64,000 nucleotides of DNA from Rallus limicola (Eukaryota; Chordata; Aves; Gruiformes; Rallidae): positions 100,224,211-100,288,210 of the forward strand of contig JAKCOZ010000001.1 of the NCBI GenBank assembly GCA_022605955.1, written 5' to 3'. The notes beneath the pieces were generated by a model. It was not told the DNA's origin. It worked only from the letters and a program-made list of their open reading frames with translations, and ran no database searches. Of this stretch, positions 1-10,947 are shown piece by piece; position 1 is the stretch's first letter, and each line of letters begins with the position of its first letter. The translations under genes were made by a program, and so were the position numbers.

Positions 1-3000
1 ATATGCAGGAATAGTATGAAATCTATATAGGTGTATAGTTAACCAACCACATAAGTCTTTGCAAAATTGGGATTTAATTTTCAAGTTTGAGTCTCGGTAG
101 AATTCCTAAAGTTTCTAAAACTAATTCCTAATGGAAAAAGGGGTTTAGTTTTCCTTGAAACCAGTGATCTAGGCATACACAAGGCTTCAGACAAATACTT
201 CTGATTTGTATAGTATGAACAGTTCCTAAAGATTGTCTCAGATTTCCTCTTCTTAAATTTATGTAGAAATTTCCTTAATGTATTTCTGTCACAGCTATGG
301 CAGCCATTAATAGATCATCCAGCAATGGAGTTATAATGATGCATTGCTTATTCTATATATCCTGAGTAGATATGAGTGATAGTAACAAGTACAGAATTCT
401 AAAACACCCAAGTCCTTCATACTTGGAGAAAACAAACATTTGCTTAAACAAAATAAAACACCCAAAACCCCCAAAGCAAATTACATAACACCTGCACACC
501 ACTTCTAGCAAACAGATAAAAAAAATATTTTACGCTTCTATCATTTTTCTAGTTAGACAGTAACATCCATTTCTGTTTTATTTGTTTGAATGAATAAATT
601 TAGGACCACCAACTGGATCCAAAAATTGGTATTTGTTTTCAGCTCTTGGAACAATGCTGGCTTTGCAATATCGTTATTTTCTTCTATCTTCCTTTGAAAA
701 AGATAATGCAAATTAAAAATTATGTTTCTGCTTTTTGAAAGCTTCCTGGCTTTCGTTCCTTAACTAGCCAGCTACAAAAGATCCTCATTTGCCTGGTTTC
801 CTAAATAAACCAGGTAGAAATTCTTTTTTCTCTGTTCTTTCTAATCTCTGAGAAAACACAACACACTTTACAAATTGAGAGGTAGAAAAAGTAGCTTTTC
901 TTCATACACTTATGGCAGAAGATAACAGTTGAATATCTCCCTCTTATGTATTTGCAAGTAAGCACTTAAAAATGCCATATTATACCCAATAAAGAAATAT
1001 GGTTTTGGGTTGGGTTTTTTTGTTTGGTTGGCTTTTGGTTTGATTTTTTTTTGTGAATATGTTTACATCTTAAGATTCTTTTAACCTGTTCAGGAAATTC
1101 CAAGATCTTTATCCTCTGAAGGAATCTACTAAGGATATACTGTGAGTTTGGGGTCCCTTTGAAGATAACTGGAGGGGACTTAATGCAGTCATACAGTTGC
1201 TGTTATGTGAGATGAGGTCCTTTCATCTTATGTAGAAATACCCATGTTAAACCTACTCATACAAAATGAACTTCTAGCAAATGTATTTCAGTTTTGAACT
1301 GGTGTTATTTGCAGGTCTTCTGTATGTGGTCTTTAGCGACCAACTAGGTGGACCACTTGAAATCCTGTTTCAGAAGTGTTAAAAATTATCAGGAAAAAAA
1401 CCCCAACCTTTAAGGAAATCCTGTCCTGAAGAACCAGAGTAACGTAGATATATCTGAAATCTGAGAAAAGACTAGGAAGCAATCTCTAGGGTTATGTATT
1501 TGTGAAATGTTGGAAGGTTTTTGTTGCTGTTATATGAACTTCTGTGTATCTGTTCTGTGTGAAAAGGCTGAGGTTGATGGATCTTCCTAGAAGCTGATGC
1601 TTATACCATGATAGCGTTTTCAGTATTGGTGATTGTGCAGAATTGCTTATTGTTATGGCTTGACTAGTTTAGGTAAAAATTAGATTACAGACTTAGAAAC
1701 AGAACTTCACAAGTAAAAATGGTATCAGTTCACCCACTTCAAAAACACAGGTGGAAATGCTGAAGCAACCTATTAATTCAGCTAGATTTTTGTTAACTGC
1801 TTTTATTTCCTCTAATTTAATAACAGAAATGTATAAACTATAGGTGCAACACACATTCGTTTAATATTTGGCTAGTAATGCTTAACCTGACACAGGAAGT
1901 ATACTGGAATACAGATGGTAATAGGTAAATGAAATCCATGTTTTTAATACAACATCCTAATTTTGTCTTCAGAATCAACATTCAGTAATTTGAAGTAAGA
2001 GGTAATAGTAGCAGTATAAAATGCTTCCTACTCTTAACATCACCTTGTATTACGATATAAAATTGAGCATAAAGGAACTAATGAGAAATCTTCAAGAGAG
2101 AATGAAATATTAATGCTAGCATTATTCTTTCTGCTATAAAGTTGCATGTTTTAATTCACAATAGACAGAAAGAGTTGATACTCCATTAATGCCTTTTTTT
2201 CCAAGCAATTAGATACAATGCTTCCATGGAAATTTTTTGAACAAAAATTACAGGAAGGAAGTTTTATCTACAAAAGTGCGGAGCAGTGGTGTTCCTTTCA
2301 TAGACTTAAAATGTCAAAGAAGTATTTTCATACATTTTGAAGTTTTTTCAGTACCACTGTTGATTAGCTATAATGACAGTGTCTTGGGAAGAACTGAATG
2401 CTTTCACATTCAGATTCACTAGGCTTATAAATAATGTGCTTGGTATTATCAAAGCAGTTATTACCATAAAAATGGATATAAGAAATCAAGACATCTCAAA
2501 TTCTGTTTCAACTAATAATTAGTTACATAAAAAAAACGGTCTGTAGATTTATTTTATGCAAATATGAATATATTTAATTATTCTCAGGTTAATAACTCAA
2601 GTTAAATGGACTTCAAACTTCCCTAGCAGTTTACAAAACTGAAGTCTGAATGTTTTGATCAATATAACTAAGAAATAGGAAAAGCAATTAAAATAATTTG
2701 AGAAAAAGAGAGGGTTTGTCTCTTCCATTTAAAAGCAATTCCTTTTCCTCCAGTAGGAGGAAAAAGGAAAGGAATCTGCTGTGAATATCCTATCTGTGCA
2801 AAACAGATTTCACATGCAGAGAAACAAAAGGGGAGAAATGATGTTAAATTTTATTTGTCTTGTGAATTATGAAATGAAACTACTGATTTGGGTTCGATGT
2901 TTCATTCATAAACATCTTGTCTCCACATAGCAAAAAGTAATCTGTTTCAAATAAAACCTTGAGAATTTTGATTCTTTTCCCAGTCACCATTTAGGAAACC

Positions 3001-4309
3001 TTGTTTTATAAGAAAATATATGTGAAAGACAGTAGCTGCATACCATGGTTACTGAGCACTATCTAAATTTATTTCCCTTATCAATTATGCCCCCAAAGAA
3101 ATAAGCATGAAATTGTTACTTTCAAATCATGCTCTATTTTTAGACTATTTTCATTGCTGTCCTAAAAAGATGAGGTCCCTTGCTGTAGTCTCATTTCAGA
3201 ATGAAAACACAAGCAGGACTTCTGGCTAAAGTGACAGATTTGGAATTAGGTTGATACTTAGAACACGTAAAATTCTCCTTTTTTTGGTGAAAATGTGGAA
3301 AGTAATCTACAAAATGCTGTGGTGATCTGGCTGATAATGTTAAATTAATCCTGCTAAATGAGACTAATTATTTCTTGCCTTAGAGAAAATAATAAAATGG
3401 AGTGCCAGTTCTGTCAGCTTCCTTCTCCCAAATCCTCTGCATTTTCCTTTTGTGAACAGGCAGAATATATTTTACTTGATGATCTGTTAGTTCTTTTACT
3501 TGCTGAGATATGATGACAGGCAGAATTTAAATATCTCAAGAACTGCCTGAAATCTCAGCAGCGTGGTGACAAAATTATATTTTTTTTAATCTCAGTGATA
3601 GAGAGATCAAACTGGAATACCTCTTCCTTCTAAACATGAAGGAGAGGCCTGGGCAGGCTAACATGTCTGACTGATGTGTTGGAGATCTAGGGTCTGTGGC
3701 AGCAGAGTCCAGCACCCACCTCCACTGCTGTCAATAACCACTCATCATGGCACATCCTACACAGTGCTCACAGGCAGATGGAAAAGTGTTTTTTCTTTTC
3801 TCTGAAGTGAACCAAGTGCTCTTAAAACTCTTAGGGAGGGGGGGAGGGAGGGAGGGGTGTGACAGGGGAGAGACGAAAAAAAGACCTTGGTTTGGTGGGA
3901 GGGAAAGAAAGTTCTGGGAACAGCTGTTTCTGAAGTGGGCCATTATTTTTTGCAGTAAATTTCCATCTATTTTTGTCTAGTGCTCTTTTATCTTGTCTTG
4001 TTCCTCAGAGAAAAGATCATCTAAGTGTACTAAGTATTAAAATCAGACTGGAAATGTTAGTGTTGAAAATTCAAGAAATACCTATTGAAAAACCTCCTAT
4101 GTCTGTCTGGCCAAAATCTTTGGGTTGTTTTACACATTTATGAATGTATTTATGTATGTATGTATGAAAATTGCCAATAACAAAAAGGTTCTGGCAGAAT
4201 TTTAAACAAAGGTAAAGAAAAGGATCTGGCAAAATGGTGAGGTGACATTTCATAAGCTTTTTTGTCAGACAAGTTTTGGCTGATGACAGAGTTAATTGTT
4301 CTAAGGAGC
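1..4309. other. AT-rich sequence without recognised gene
   Basis: I see no recognisable gene or named repeat here. Open frames are short and unlike known proteins. A T/G-rich low-complexity tract lies near 1004-1062. A G-rich tract lies at 3833-3868 and a short purine-rich stretch near 3890-3920. The rest has the texture of unique avian intergenic or intronic DNA. Old, unrecognised repeats cannot be excluded by eye. Confidence 0.6.
3833..3868 (+). repeat. G-rich tract, G-quadruplex-capable
   Basis: A run of GGGA-type units gives at least five separate G-tracts of three or more within 36 bases on the + strand. This meets the usual G3+N1-7 quadruplex pattern. The flanks are AT-rich, so the tract stands out. 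Nothing shows that it acts as a promoter. Confidence 0.7.
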
Positions 4310-4642
4310 CAGTACAGGTGAGCCAGCTGGACAAAGGGGTATTCCACACCATGTGATGTCATGCTCACCATGAATGGGGCCAATTGGGGAGAGGGAACTC
4401 CATACATCTCCAGAACAGTCGTAAGCGTGGGCTGAGTATCCATCAGCACTGGTCATATCTTATGTGTATATTCTTTTATAAGAACTGTTGTAATTTCCCT
4501 CTCCCTGTGATGTCCCAGTAAACTGTCCTTGTCCCAACTCACAACTTTCCCCTCTCTTCCCATTCTCCTGCTCATCCCACCAGGGAGGGGTGAGTGAACA
4601 GCCATGTGGTGCTCAGCTGCCATCTGGAGCTAAACCACAACA
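4310..4642 (+). mobile_element. ERV LTR-A, 3' part (5' end missing)
   Basis: From about 4310 the sequence follows the second half of the LTR seen at 23027-23576 and 53606-54178. Shared features are the C-rich tail, a block ending in a gtgagtga-type segment, and a terminal AAACCACAACA. It also has a middle block (about 4330-4365) not obvious in the other copies. The first half is absent or too diverged to see, so the left boundary is approximate. It is followed by a primer-binding-site-like sequence, which marks it as a 5' LTR or its remnant rather than a solo LTR. Confidence 0.75.
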
Positions 4643-4650
4643 GTCCTTCT

Positions 4651-4668
4651 TAGCACCCAACATGGGGC
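4651..4668 (+). other. Decayed retroviral primer-binding site, Lys type
   Basis: Eight bases after the LTR terminus is an 18-base stretch, TAGCACCCAACATGGGGC. It matches the complement of the tRNA-Lys(1,2) 3' end at 15 of 18 positions, judged from memory of that tRNA. The three differences are all G-to-A, and two of them lie in what would be CpG sites. tRNA-Lys priming is typical of betaretrovirus-like (class II) elements. The position just after an LTR is what makes the match meaningful. Confidence 0.7.
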
Positions 4669-5150
4669 ACGAAGGTTTGAGATAATGACAGATCTGACAA
4701 GAGTGTGTTAAAAATTTAGAATAAGCTTTTATCATGTTATTTAAACAGTCATTGATCACAGTGATGTTTTGTTTGGTCATGTGGCTGTGGTATGTAAACC
4801 TGTACTTGCTCTATATAATCCCTGCCATGGTGTTTGGCACCAGATTCTCATTCAGCTGTACTGTGTAATTTACAACATCAGTGGTGATGAGCTTAAGCTG
4901 GTATTTGTATGTGGTGTTTCCTTCATGCCCATAACTTGGACAAAATCTCTGAAAATTGTTTAATAATCACACCAAACTGATGGGGTAGTAATACTTCCTC
5001 CCACTCTTTCACCTCCCCTTTTCCCTTCAGGCTGATTATAGCAGCTTTTCAGAATTTTCACTACCCTTGGGATGTTCAAGCCAGGATGTTCCCATTGCTA
5101 GGTCTCTTGAATGTGTTTCAAGTCCTGTGTAGGACTACAAAACATTATTT
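4669..5150 (+). mobile_element. Probable internal ERV leader remnant
   Basis: The sequence continues directly from the primer-binding site and is likely the 5' untranslated leader of the same provirus. No gag, pol or env motif is visible. The longest frame (4769-4963, 64 codons) has no recognisable domain. The right edge is not visible; 5150 is only where I stop being willing to extend the call. Confidence 0.4.
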
Positions 5151-6749
5151 TAATAATAGCACACAGAGATTTTCCCCAAGGCTGAATAGTCAGAGGTAGC
5201 ATAGCATAGGCCAGTAGGAGAATATGGGCACGTATCTATGATACTTAAAGAAATTAAAGTAACAGAGGTTTGGTGTTTTTTCTCTGAAATTACTGCAAAG
5301 GTTAGAAATGATCTTTGTTTTCTGAAGTGTTGAAACAAAAAATAATCCTGTACTGGAAGGAGCTGGGATCTGCTTACCCCTTCTTACCAGCAGAGGCAAG
5401 TTGAGGAGCTGTCTCATTCCCATTGAAACTGCCCGTTCTTGGTCTGTTGAGATAGTTGCTTGTGGGTACTTGGGCACTTCTTGCCAGGAATTGTTGTGAC
5501 CAAGCTGTATCTTTCTCCTGTATAGCATGTTTCTTCTGGGGGAGCTTGAAGGAGGTTTTGCTCACTATTCTAAGTAGGCAGTTATTCCCCATGCCCCCTT
5601 TTCAAGTGTGAAAGAGCATTTTAAAAATAAGCAAATTTTGGTATAAATTTCTCCGTAATTTGGTCCTTTGTAAAAGTTTACTTCATTTTGTAATAGGAAA
5701 TCCAAATGGGAGAGGACACAGCAAAGGGAGAGGGCAAGCTGGTTTGAACGATTACATGAAAACCTCTCATGTCCTTCGTAATAATAACATATGAAACTTA
5801 GCATGAACAATTTCCCCTTGTTCAGTGCCATATGCTGCTTTTTAATTGTTAAAACATTTTGCGTGTTTTATCAAAAGCGTAGGGGAATTATTTAACTAAA
5901 GTGTCTTTCATTTCTCCTGCATCAGAATGCTGCTCCTCCTGGTATTTGCATGGGTTGGATCATTTCCACGGAGGAAACAATAAATCCATCAAAACATAAA
6001 GGAAGATGATGGCACTGCAATTAAAGCTTAAATATCTAACAGTGGTGTTAGCACCTCAGAGACAGGTTTTATGCAAACATACAGTGACAAAGCTTGTTTT
6101 CAAGCCTGAACACTTTTATGATTGTGTGTAACTTAGTCCTTGCATTACTACTTGTACTTTTAACAGACTGAATGCAAAGAAAAAGCAACATTAAAAAGTC
6201 AGGAATATTTTGTACATTACATATGCTGCAACTTTGAACTGCTTCTTAGGTGGAGATCTAAAGTATATTATCCAGATTTGATTCCCAAATACATGGGGAA
6301 TTTCGTTGTTTCAGAACACACCTTGCTCCAGGATTATAGATAATAACACTGGTGGAAATGTAAGTTTTGGTTACTAGTGAAGTTGAAGCTGAAGGTGAAT
6401 TTTCTGACACAAGAGACGTTGAAATGACTCTGAACTTCATTGTTTGAGGCTCCTTATCTTCAGTCATTTGATGTGTTTTTATTGATTTGTAACATAAGGA
6501 GAACAGTCAAAAGTATTGGCAGGAGGTATAATATGATCCATATTTTTCCAATGGTCTTTTCCAGTACTGTAGCTGAAAGCATGAATGTGACTCTGGACTT
6601 AAATGTAAGGCAAATGCAACAGGTTGTATTCTTTTTTCACTCTTAAAGGAGGAAGAGGGCTAAGTTTATGGACTAGGTAATATTGGAAAGGAAAATCCCA
6701 CTCCTGACACTCAACCCCAAATCTTGAAGGGCTCTAAACTGAGAGCAAA
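5151..6749. other. Sequence without recognised gene
   Basis: The first few hundred bases could be more degraded ERV internal sequence, but I can see no retroviral protein motif. The segment 5930-6260 is AT-rich and looks like unique sequence. No RNA gene or splice-supported exon is evident. Confidence 0.5.
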
Positions 6750-7440
6750 CATTGCTCAGTGCTCTTAAATGGTGGGTTTCATGTAACTGTCTGTAAGGGA
6801 CTGTGTCAAAAGATTACGAGACTGTGTCAGATGTTTATCTCAACATTACTGGAACATTACACCACCAACTATCACCTCTGTCTTAAGCAACAGAGCAAAG
6901 GTCAGACTGCAAGACCAGATGCTTTCTGCCTTCTTGTGGACCTGAATGGAGAGCTGATTGAATTTAACCCAAGCCCTGCGCATGCGCTCAGACCTGGGGT
7001 CTGGAAGACAGAGGGACCCAGAGACCCCTGAAGACCACCTAAAAACTCCTGGAGACCCGCCAGTAATGGTATTAAGAAAGTACACTACTGTTGATTGGTA
7101 GGTTTAAAAAAATAGCTCTTGGAATATGCTAATTGATTCCTGGAAGGAGTGAATACAACCCACTGAAATAACAGAGATGACCAACATCAAGGGAACGTTC
7201 TCCCACTGGACCTGAAGACATCGGACTGACGGGACACTGTAGTTCCATGGTGGTAGATATTGCACACTCACTCTCTCTCTCTTTTTCTCCACTCTTTTTC
7301 CACACTTTTATTTTTCTTCCCCCCTTCTCTTGCATGCTTATTAAGGGCCAAATAAAATGTCTCAACCCTTGACTCTGTTTTGAGTCTTAATTCTGTTCCT
7401 GAGAATTGTGAAGATGTGGTCACAATAAAACACCTAATTG
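6750..7440 (+). mobile_element. Probable LTR of a third ERV type
   Basis: The block has retroviral U3-R-U5 texture: a CpG-containing central part (about 6970-7060), a pyrimidine-rich stretch (about 7270-7335), and an AATAAA poly(A) signal at 7351-7356 followed by a T/G-rich segment. The GACTCTGTTTTGAGTC segment after the signal is self-complementary at its ends and resembles an LTR R/U5 junction. I could not find paired TG...CA ends or a target-site duplication, so both boundaries are estimates. It does not match LTR-A or LTR-B. Confidence 0.4.
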
Positions 7441-7694
7441 GACATCACTCAGGAATTAAGCCTAGATGCACCCAGCCACCCAGAGCAATTTGAGGTTGAT
7501 TGGAACACAAAGGGATTTAACCTCTGCCAAATTAGTCTAGCTCGTTTTGGATCATGACACTGCCATAGTATTTAATAGTGTTGCAGTTTGCTGTATTTGT
7601 GCCGCTGAGATGGCTTTTGCAAAGCAGCAGTTACAGATTTTTTGCAAGTTCCAGACAGTAAACATCAGCTGATTCAAGGCCAGAGTTACCTCTG

Positions 7695-7743
7695 ACCAAT
7701 CAGAGATGGATTCATAGCATCTCTGTGAATCACATATAGGAGA
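7695..7743 (+). promoter_or_regulatory. LTR-B candidate promoter: CCAAT plus TATA-like box
   Basis: A CCAAT sequence at 7696-7700 lies about 35 bases upstream of the TATA-like CACATATAGG (7731-7740). The TATA-like box is preserved in the other two LTR-B copies (16971-16980 and 63748-63757). The CCAAT box is recognisable only in this copy. Spacing is right for a polymerase II core promoter in U3. Function is inferred. Confidence 0.5.
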
Positions 7744-8270
7744 AAAAATCCTGCAGGCTGGCGCACTTTGTCACTGGAATGCAGAGTGGGAAGATGTGAC
7801 CAGCTGCACTGATAGCCAAGGCCAGGCCCAAAGGAGAGGGGGGGAAAGGAATGTGGAATGAAAGTTTCCCCTGCAGCTCGTGAAGAAGACCATGGTGAAG
7901 CGGGTTGTCCCCTTGCAGCCCGTGGATGAGGACAGGGAGCGAAGACATATATGCCCTGTGAAGAGATTGATCCACACCTCAGCAGGTTTGCCAGGGGAAC
8001 TTGTGACTTTGCTGGGAGCCAGGCCGGGGGAACCTGGGCCCAAGTGTCAGCACCCTATGGAAGGGAGTCCTGCTGAGAGGCCTGTGGTGAGGAGATGACT
8101 CCCCGATGGAGAGGTCTCACGCTGCAGAAGTTCGTCGATTCGACTCTCGCCTGGGTGGGACCCGACTGCGCTGTAAGGGAAATGTGTGTGTGTGTATGTG
8201 TGTGTGTGTTTGTAATGCACCTTCCCCCCCAGCTGAGACAGAAGACAGCTCAGGTGGAACGGACTGAAAA

Positions 8271-8546
8271 CCCCTCATTCCCCATTCCCTGCCCCTCCTG
8301 GTGCTGCGATGGGAGGGAAGAAAGGAGCAAATTGATGATTAAAGTCAAGGGTGCTAAGAGACGAGGGGTGGGGGGAAGTAGAAGTGTTAAGATCTGGGAA
8401 AGGCAAGCAACTGGTACTGCCGGTGCCCCACTCCCCATTCCCTGCCCCTCCCCACGCCATTTTGGGGGGAGAAGAAGGGAGTAAGACCATGATGAAGTTT
8501 AAGTTTGCTAAGGGGAGGGGTGGGGGGAAGGTGTTTTAAGACCTGG
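8271..8546 (+). repeat. Tandem duplication inside LTR-B copy 1
   Basis: Two units of about 125 bases (8271-8398 and 8424-8546) share the same order: a CCCCATTCCCTGCCCCTCC block, a GGGAG-AAGAAGGGAGyAA block, a TGCTAAG block, a GGGGTGGGGGGAAG block and a TTAAGAyCTGG end. The same two-unit arrangement appears in the copy at 16872-18062. Confidence 0.8.
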
Positions 8547-8797
8547 CCACTTCTTACTCTTATCTTGTTCCGGTTCACTGGGTGTATTAGTTGTAGTTAT
8601 AATAAATCGCTTTTCTTTCCTTTATTCTGTGCTGAGTCTGTTTTGCCCATTGCACTAATTGGAGACTGATCGCTCTGTCCTTATCTCAGGGCCTAAGCCT
8701 CCAAAAAAAAATATTTTCTCCCCTTTTCAGCTGAAGGGGGGAGTGAGAGAGCGGCTTGGTGGGCATTTGGCCTCTAGCCAGGGCCCAAACCACCACA

Positions 8798-10555
8798 AAC
8801 ACCAACATCGTTTGTAAAGAAATGGGAAGTAAACAGGCAATGTCCAAAATCTGAAGTGATTGAAAGGAGATAGGTTATGAGTTTACTTCAGGAAGAATAA
8901 ACAGAAGTCGTGGAAGAGTAAATCCAAAAGTCCTAGCTGAAAAAGTTTTCCCTTTCTGCTGTTACGAGATTCTAAGTAAGTGTTTTGGAGTAACACTTTG
9001 GAGTCAGGGTGTGTGAACTTTCTAGTCATGAACTATGAAATTTTTGTCTTAAAAACAATGACCATAGTTGTAGTAAAATTATGTTTAGGCCTAGCTTGGA
9101 AGATAGAACTTGTGTTTGTTGACCATGTCAAATTATCACAGAAAAAGAAATGGAAAGTGAAAGTTTGAAATCTGAAACTTATTGAGGTTTCCATTTAAGA
9201 ATTATGAGGTTCTATTTTCTTTTTTTTCTGAAAGCACACATTTTAAAATACTCCTGGTTTATAATAGACTAACTAAAATTTACCCTCTAGGATCTACACA
9301 CTTTACTTTCTGTTAAGACTGTAATAGGCCTTGATATCCAGCTGTCAAAATTAGGTATTTGAATATTTTTCAAGCTAAAATACATGCATTATGTTTTATT
9401 TTGATATGCCATTGCTTGATTTAAATTTAGTTTGCTTTAGCAAAAATTGTCAGAAAATGAAGTTGCATACTGACAGTGCCTATGCTTGAAACACCATCAG
9501 TGACTACAAATGAATTACCATTAGAGACGTGGAACTAAAATTTTAAAATTCAAGATGCTTCTATAGCCACATTAAATCTATTCATGCCAAAGTTAGAAGT
9601 TACAGTATATTAATGTAGTTTTCTTTAAATTAGTGGTTTAAGTGTTTAAGTATACTGTGTATGCCAGGAATCCTAAAATAGGGTTTTCAAACTTATTTAG
9701 TTGAAGAATATTGTAATCCTAATAATGCAATTTTTTTATTAATCCACTGGTGAGGATTTTCTCCTTTTTCTATTAAAAAAATATTGCATTTCTTAGCTTT
9801 GGTGACTTTATTCTAAACTGTACTTAAATCCCTGAGACATCTGTATCATGTAGGTTCTATGTCGAAGAAACCCTACCTGGTGCATGGGTACAGTCTGTTG
9901 AGTTTAAGGCTTGACTTGTCCAGCTCTGGTTATGGCTTTTGAGCAAGAAGAGGTGAAATATTTCCCTGTAAGTCTTGGCTTAACACATCTAGTAATTTAA
10001 TGGCAGTTAACTCACTAAATGGATGTACCCTGAAACATGAAAGCCGAAGATGAAAAGTAGTGAGTAGATAAATATTAGAATTAAGAGCTGATTTCACAAA
10101 AAAACCTGAGTCTTTCAAGCATAGTAAAATAATAGTCTGGTAGAGCTTTATAATTTATTTTTCTTGAACTATTTGTTTTTCTGTTTCTCGACTAGAGTCA
10201 AAGACAGGAGTGTATGACTGCTACAGGGATTGGCATGATCAGTCACCTCAGATCCAAGTGACATGTCACCAGTTTAGTTTAGAGTTTGACTTGTAGTTAT
10301 TTCAGGAGATTAAGGAGGACTGTTAAAAATAAAGTAAAATCTGTATGCCATGTGATTTAAGACGGCTTTGTATGATATATATTTTGTCTATAGAAATGTG
10401 CAGATATAAGCCTCATCTTCCTTTCTACCTATAGTAGACTAGAAAACTTTTCAAGTAATAATAAAAAGGGCTCTTTCCACTCTTTTCATGGAACAGTAGA
10501 GTTACATGAATTTCCTTATTCCTTTTGAAATAATGGGAGTAATAATGTGCATCTA
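8798..10555. other. AT-rich sequence without recognised gene
   Basis: I see no gene, LTR or LINE signature. The sequence is low in CpG and AT-rich throughout. Short open frames (for example 8980-9168) have no features of a protein family. Confidence 0.6.
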
Positions 10556-10947
10556 AAGCTTTAATGAAATCCTGCAGGAACTGGCAGGTGAAGTTGCAAA
10601 GACACTTTCCATCATATTTGAGAAGTCATAGCAGTCCTGTGAAGTTCCCACTGACTGGAAAAGGGGAAATGTAATGCCTGGTTTTAAAAAGGAGTTTTAA
10701 AATAATAACGATAGGTTTAAATTAGACGTTAGGAAAAAAAAAATTCCTATGAGGACAGTGAGGTGCTGACACAGGCTGCCCAGAGAAGCTGTGTCTGTCT
10801 CCTCCCTGGCAGTGTGCAAGGCCAGGTTGGATGGGGCTGTGGGCAACCTGGTCTGATGGAAGGTGTCTCTGCCCATGGCAGGGGGAGTTAGAAGTAGAAA
10901 ATCTGTGAGGTCTATGAACCCAGACCTTTCTATGATTCTATGAAAAC
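10556..10947 (+). mobile_element. CR1 LINE fragment, 3' end
   Basis: The 5' part (about 10560-10700) resembles the RT segment before the conserved 'NYRPVSL' motif, including a block reading like 'DWKKGNV'. It then jumps to the 3' portion. There is a typical CR1 run (ccaggttggatggggctgtgggcaacctggtctgatgga) and the terminal TTCTATGATTCTATGA octamer repeats near 10930-10945. The middle is deleted. Several indels mean nothing is translatable. Confidence 0.85.

Larger units (their letters stand above)
7579..8797 (+). mobile_element. ERV LTR-B copy 1 (solo LTR, about 1.2 kb)
   Basis: The element runs from TGTTGCAG to CCACCACA, the same ends as the copy at 16872-18062. Shared internal landmarks are the GAATCACATATAGGAGA box (7727-7743), the CCCCTGCAG-type block, two tandem C-rich/G-rich units (8271-8398 and 8424-8546), a poly(A) signal AATAAA at 8601-8606, and the final TGGTGGGCATTTGGCCTC segment. 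A TG microsatellite (about 8182-8212) occurs only in this copy. The flanking six bases (TAATAG and AACACC) do not match, so there is no visible target-site duplication. No PBS or internal sequence follows, which fits a solo LTR. Open frames inside it are not conserved between copies. Confidence 0.88.

Noticed and set aside
4150..4449. 99-codon minus-strand open frame
   Set aside because: Partly antisense to the LTR-A fragment, with no retroviral or cellular motif.
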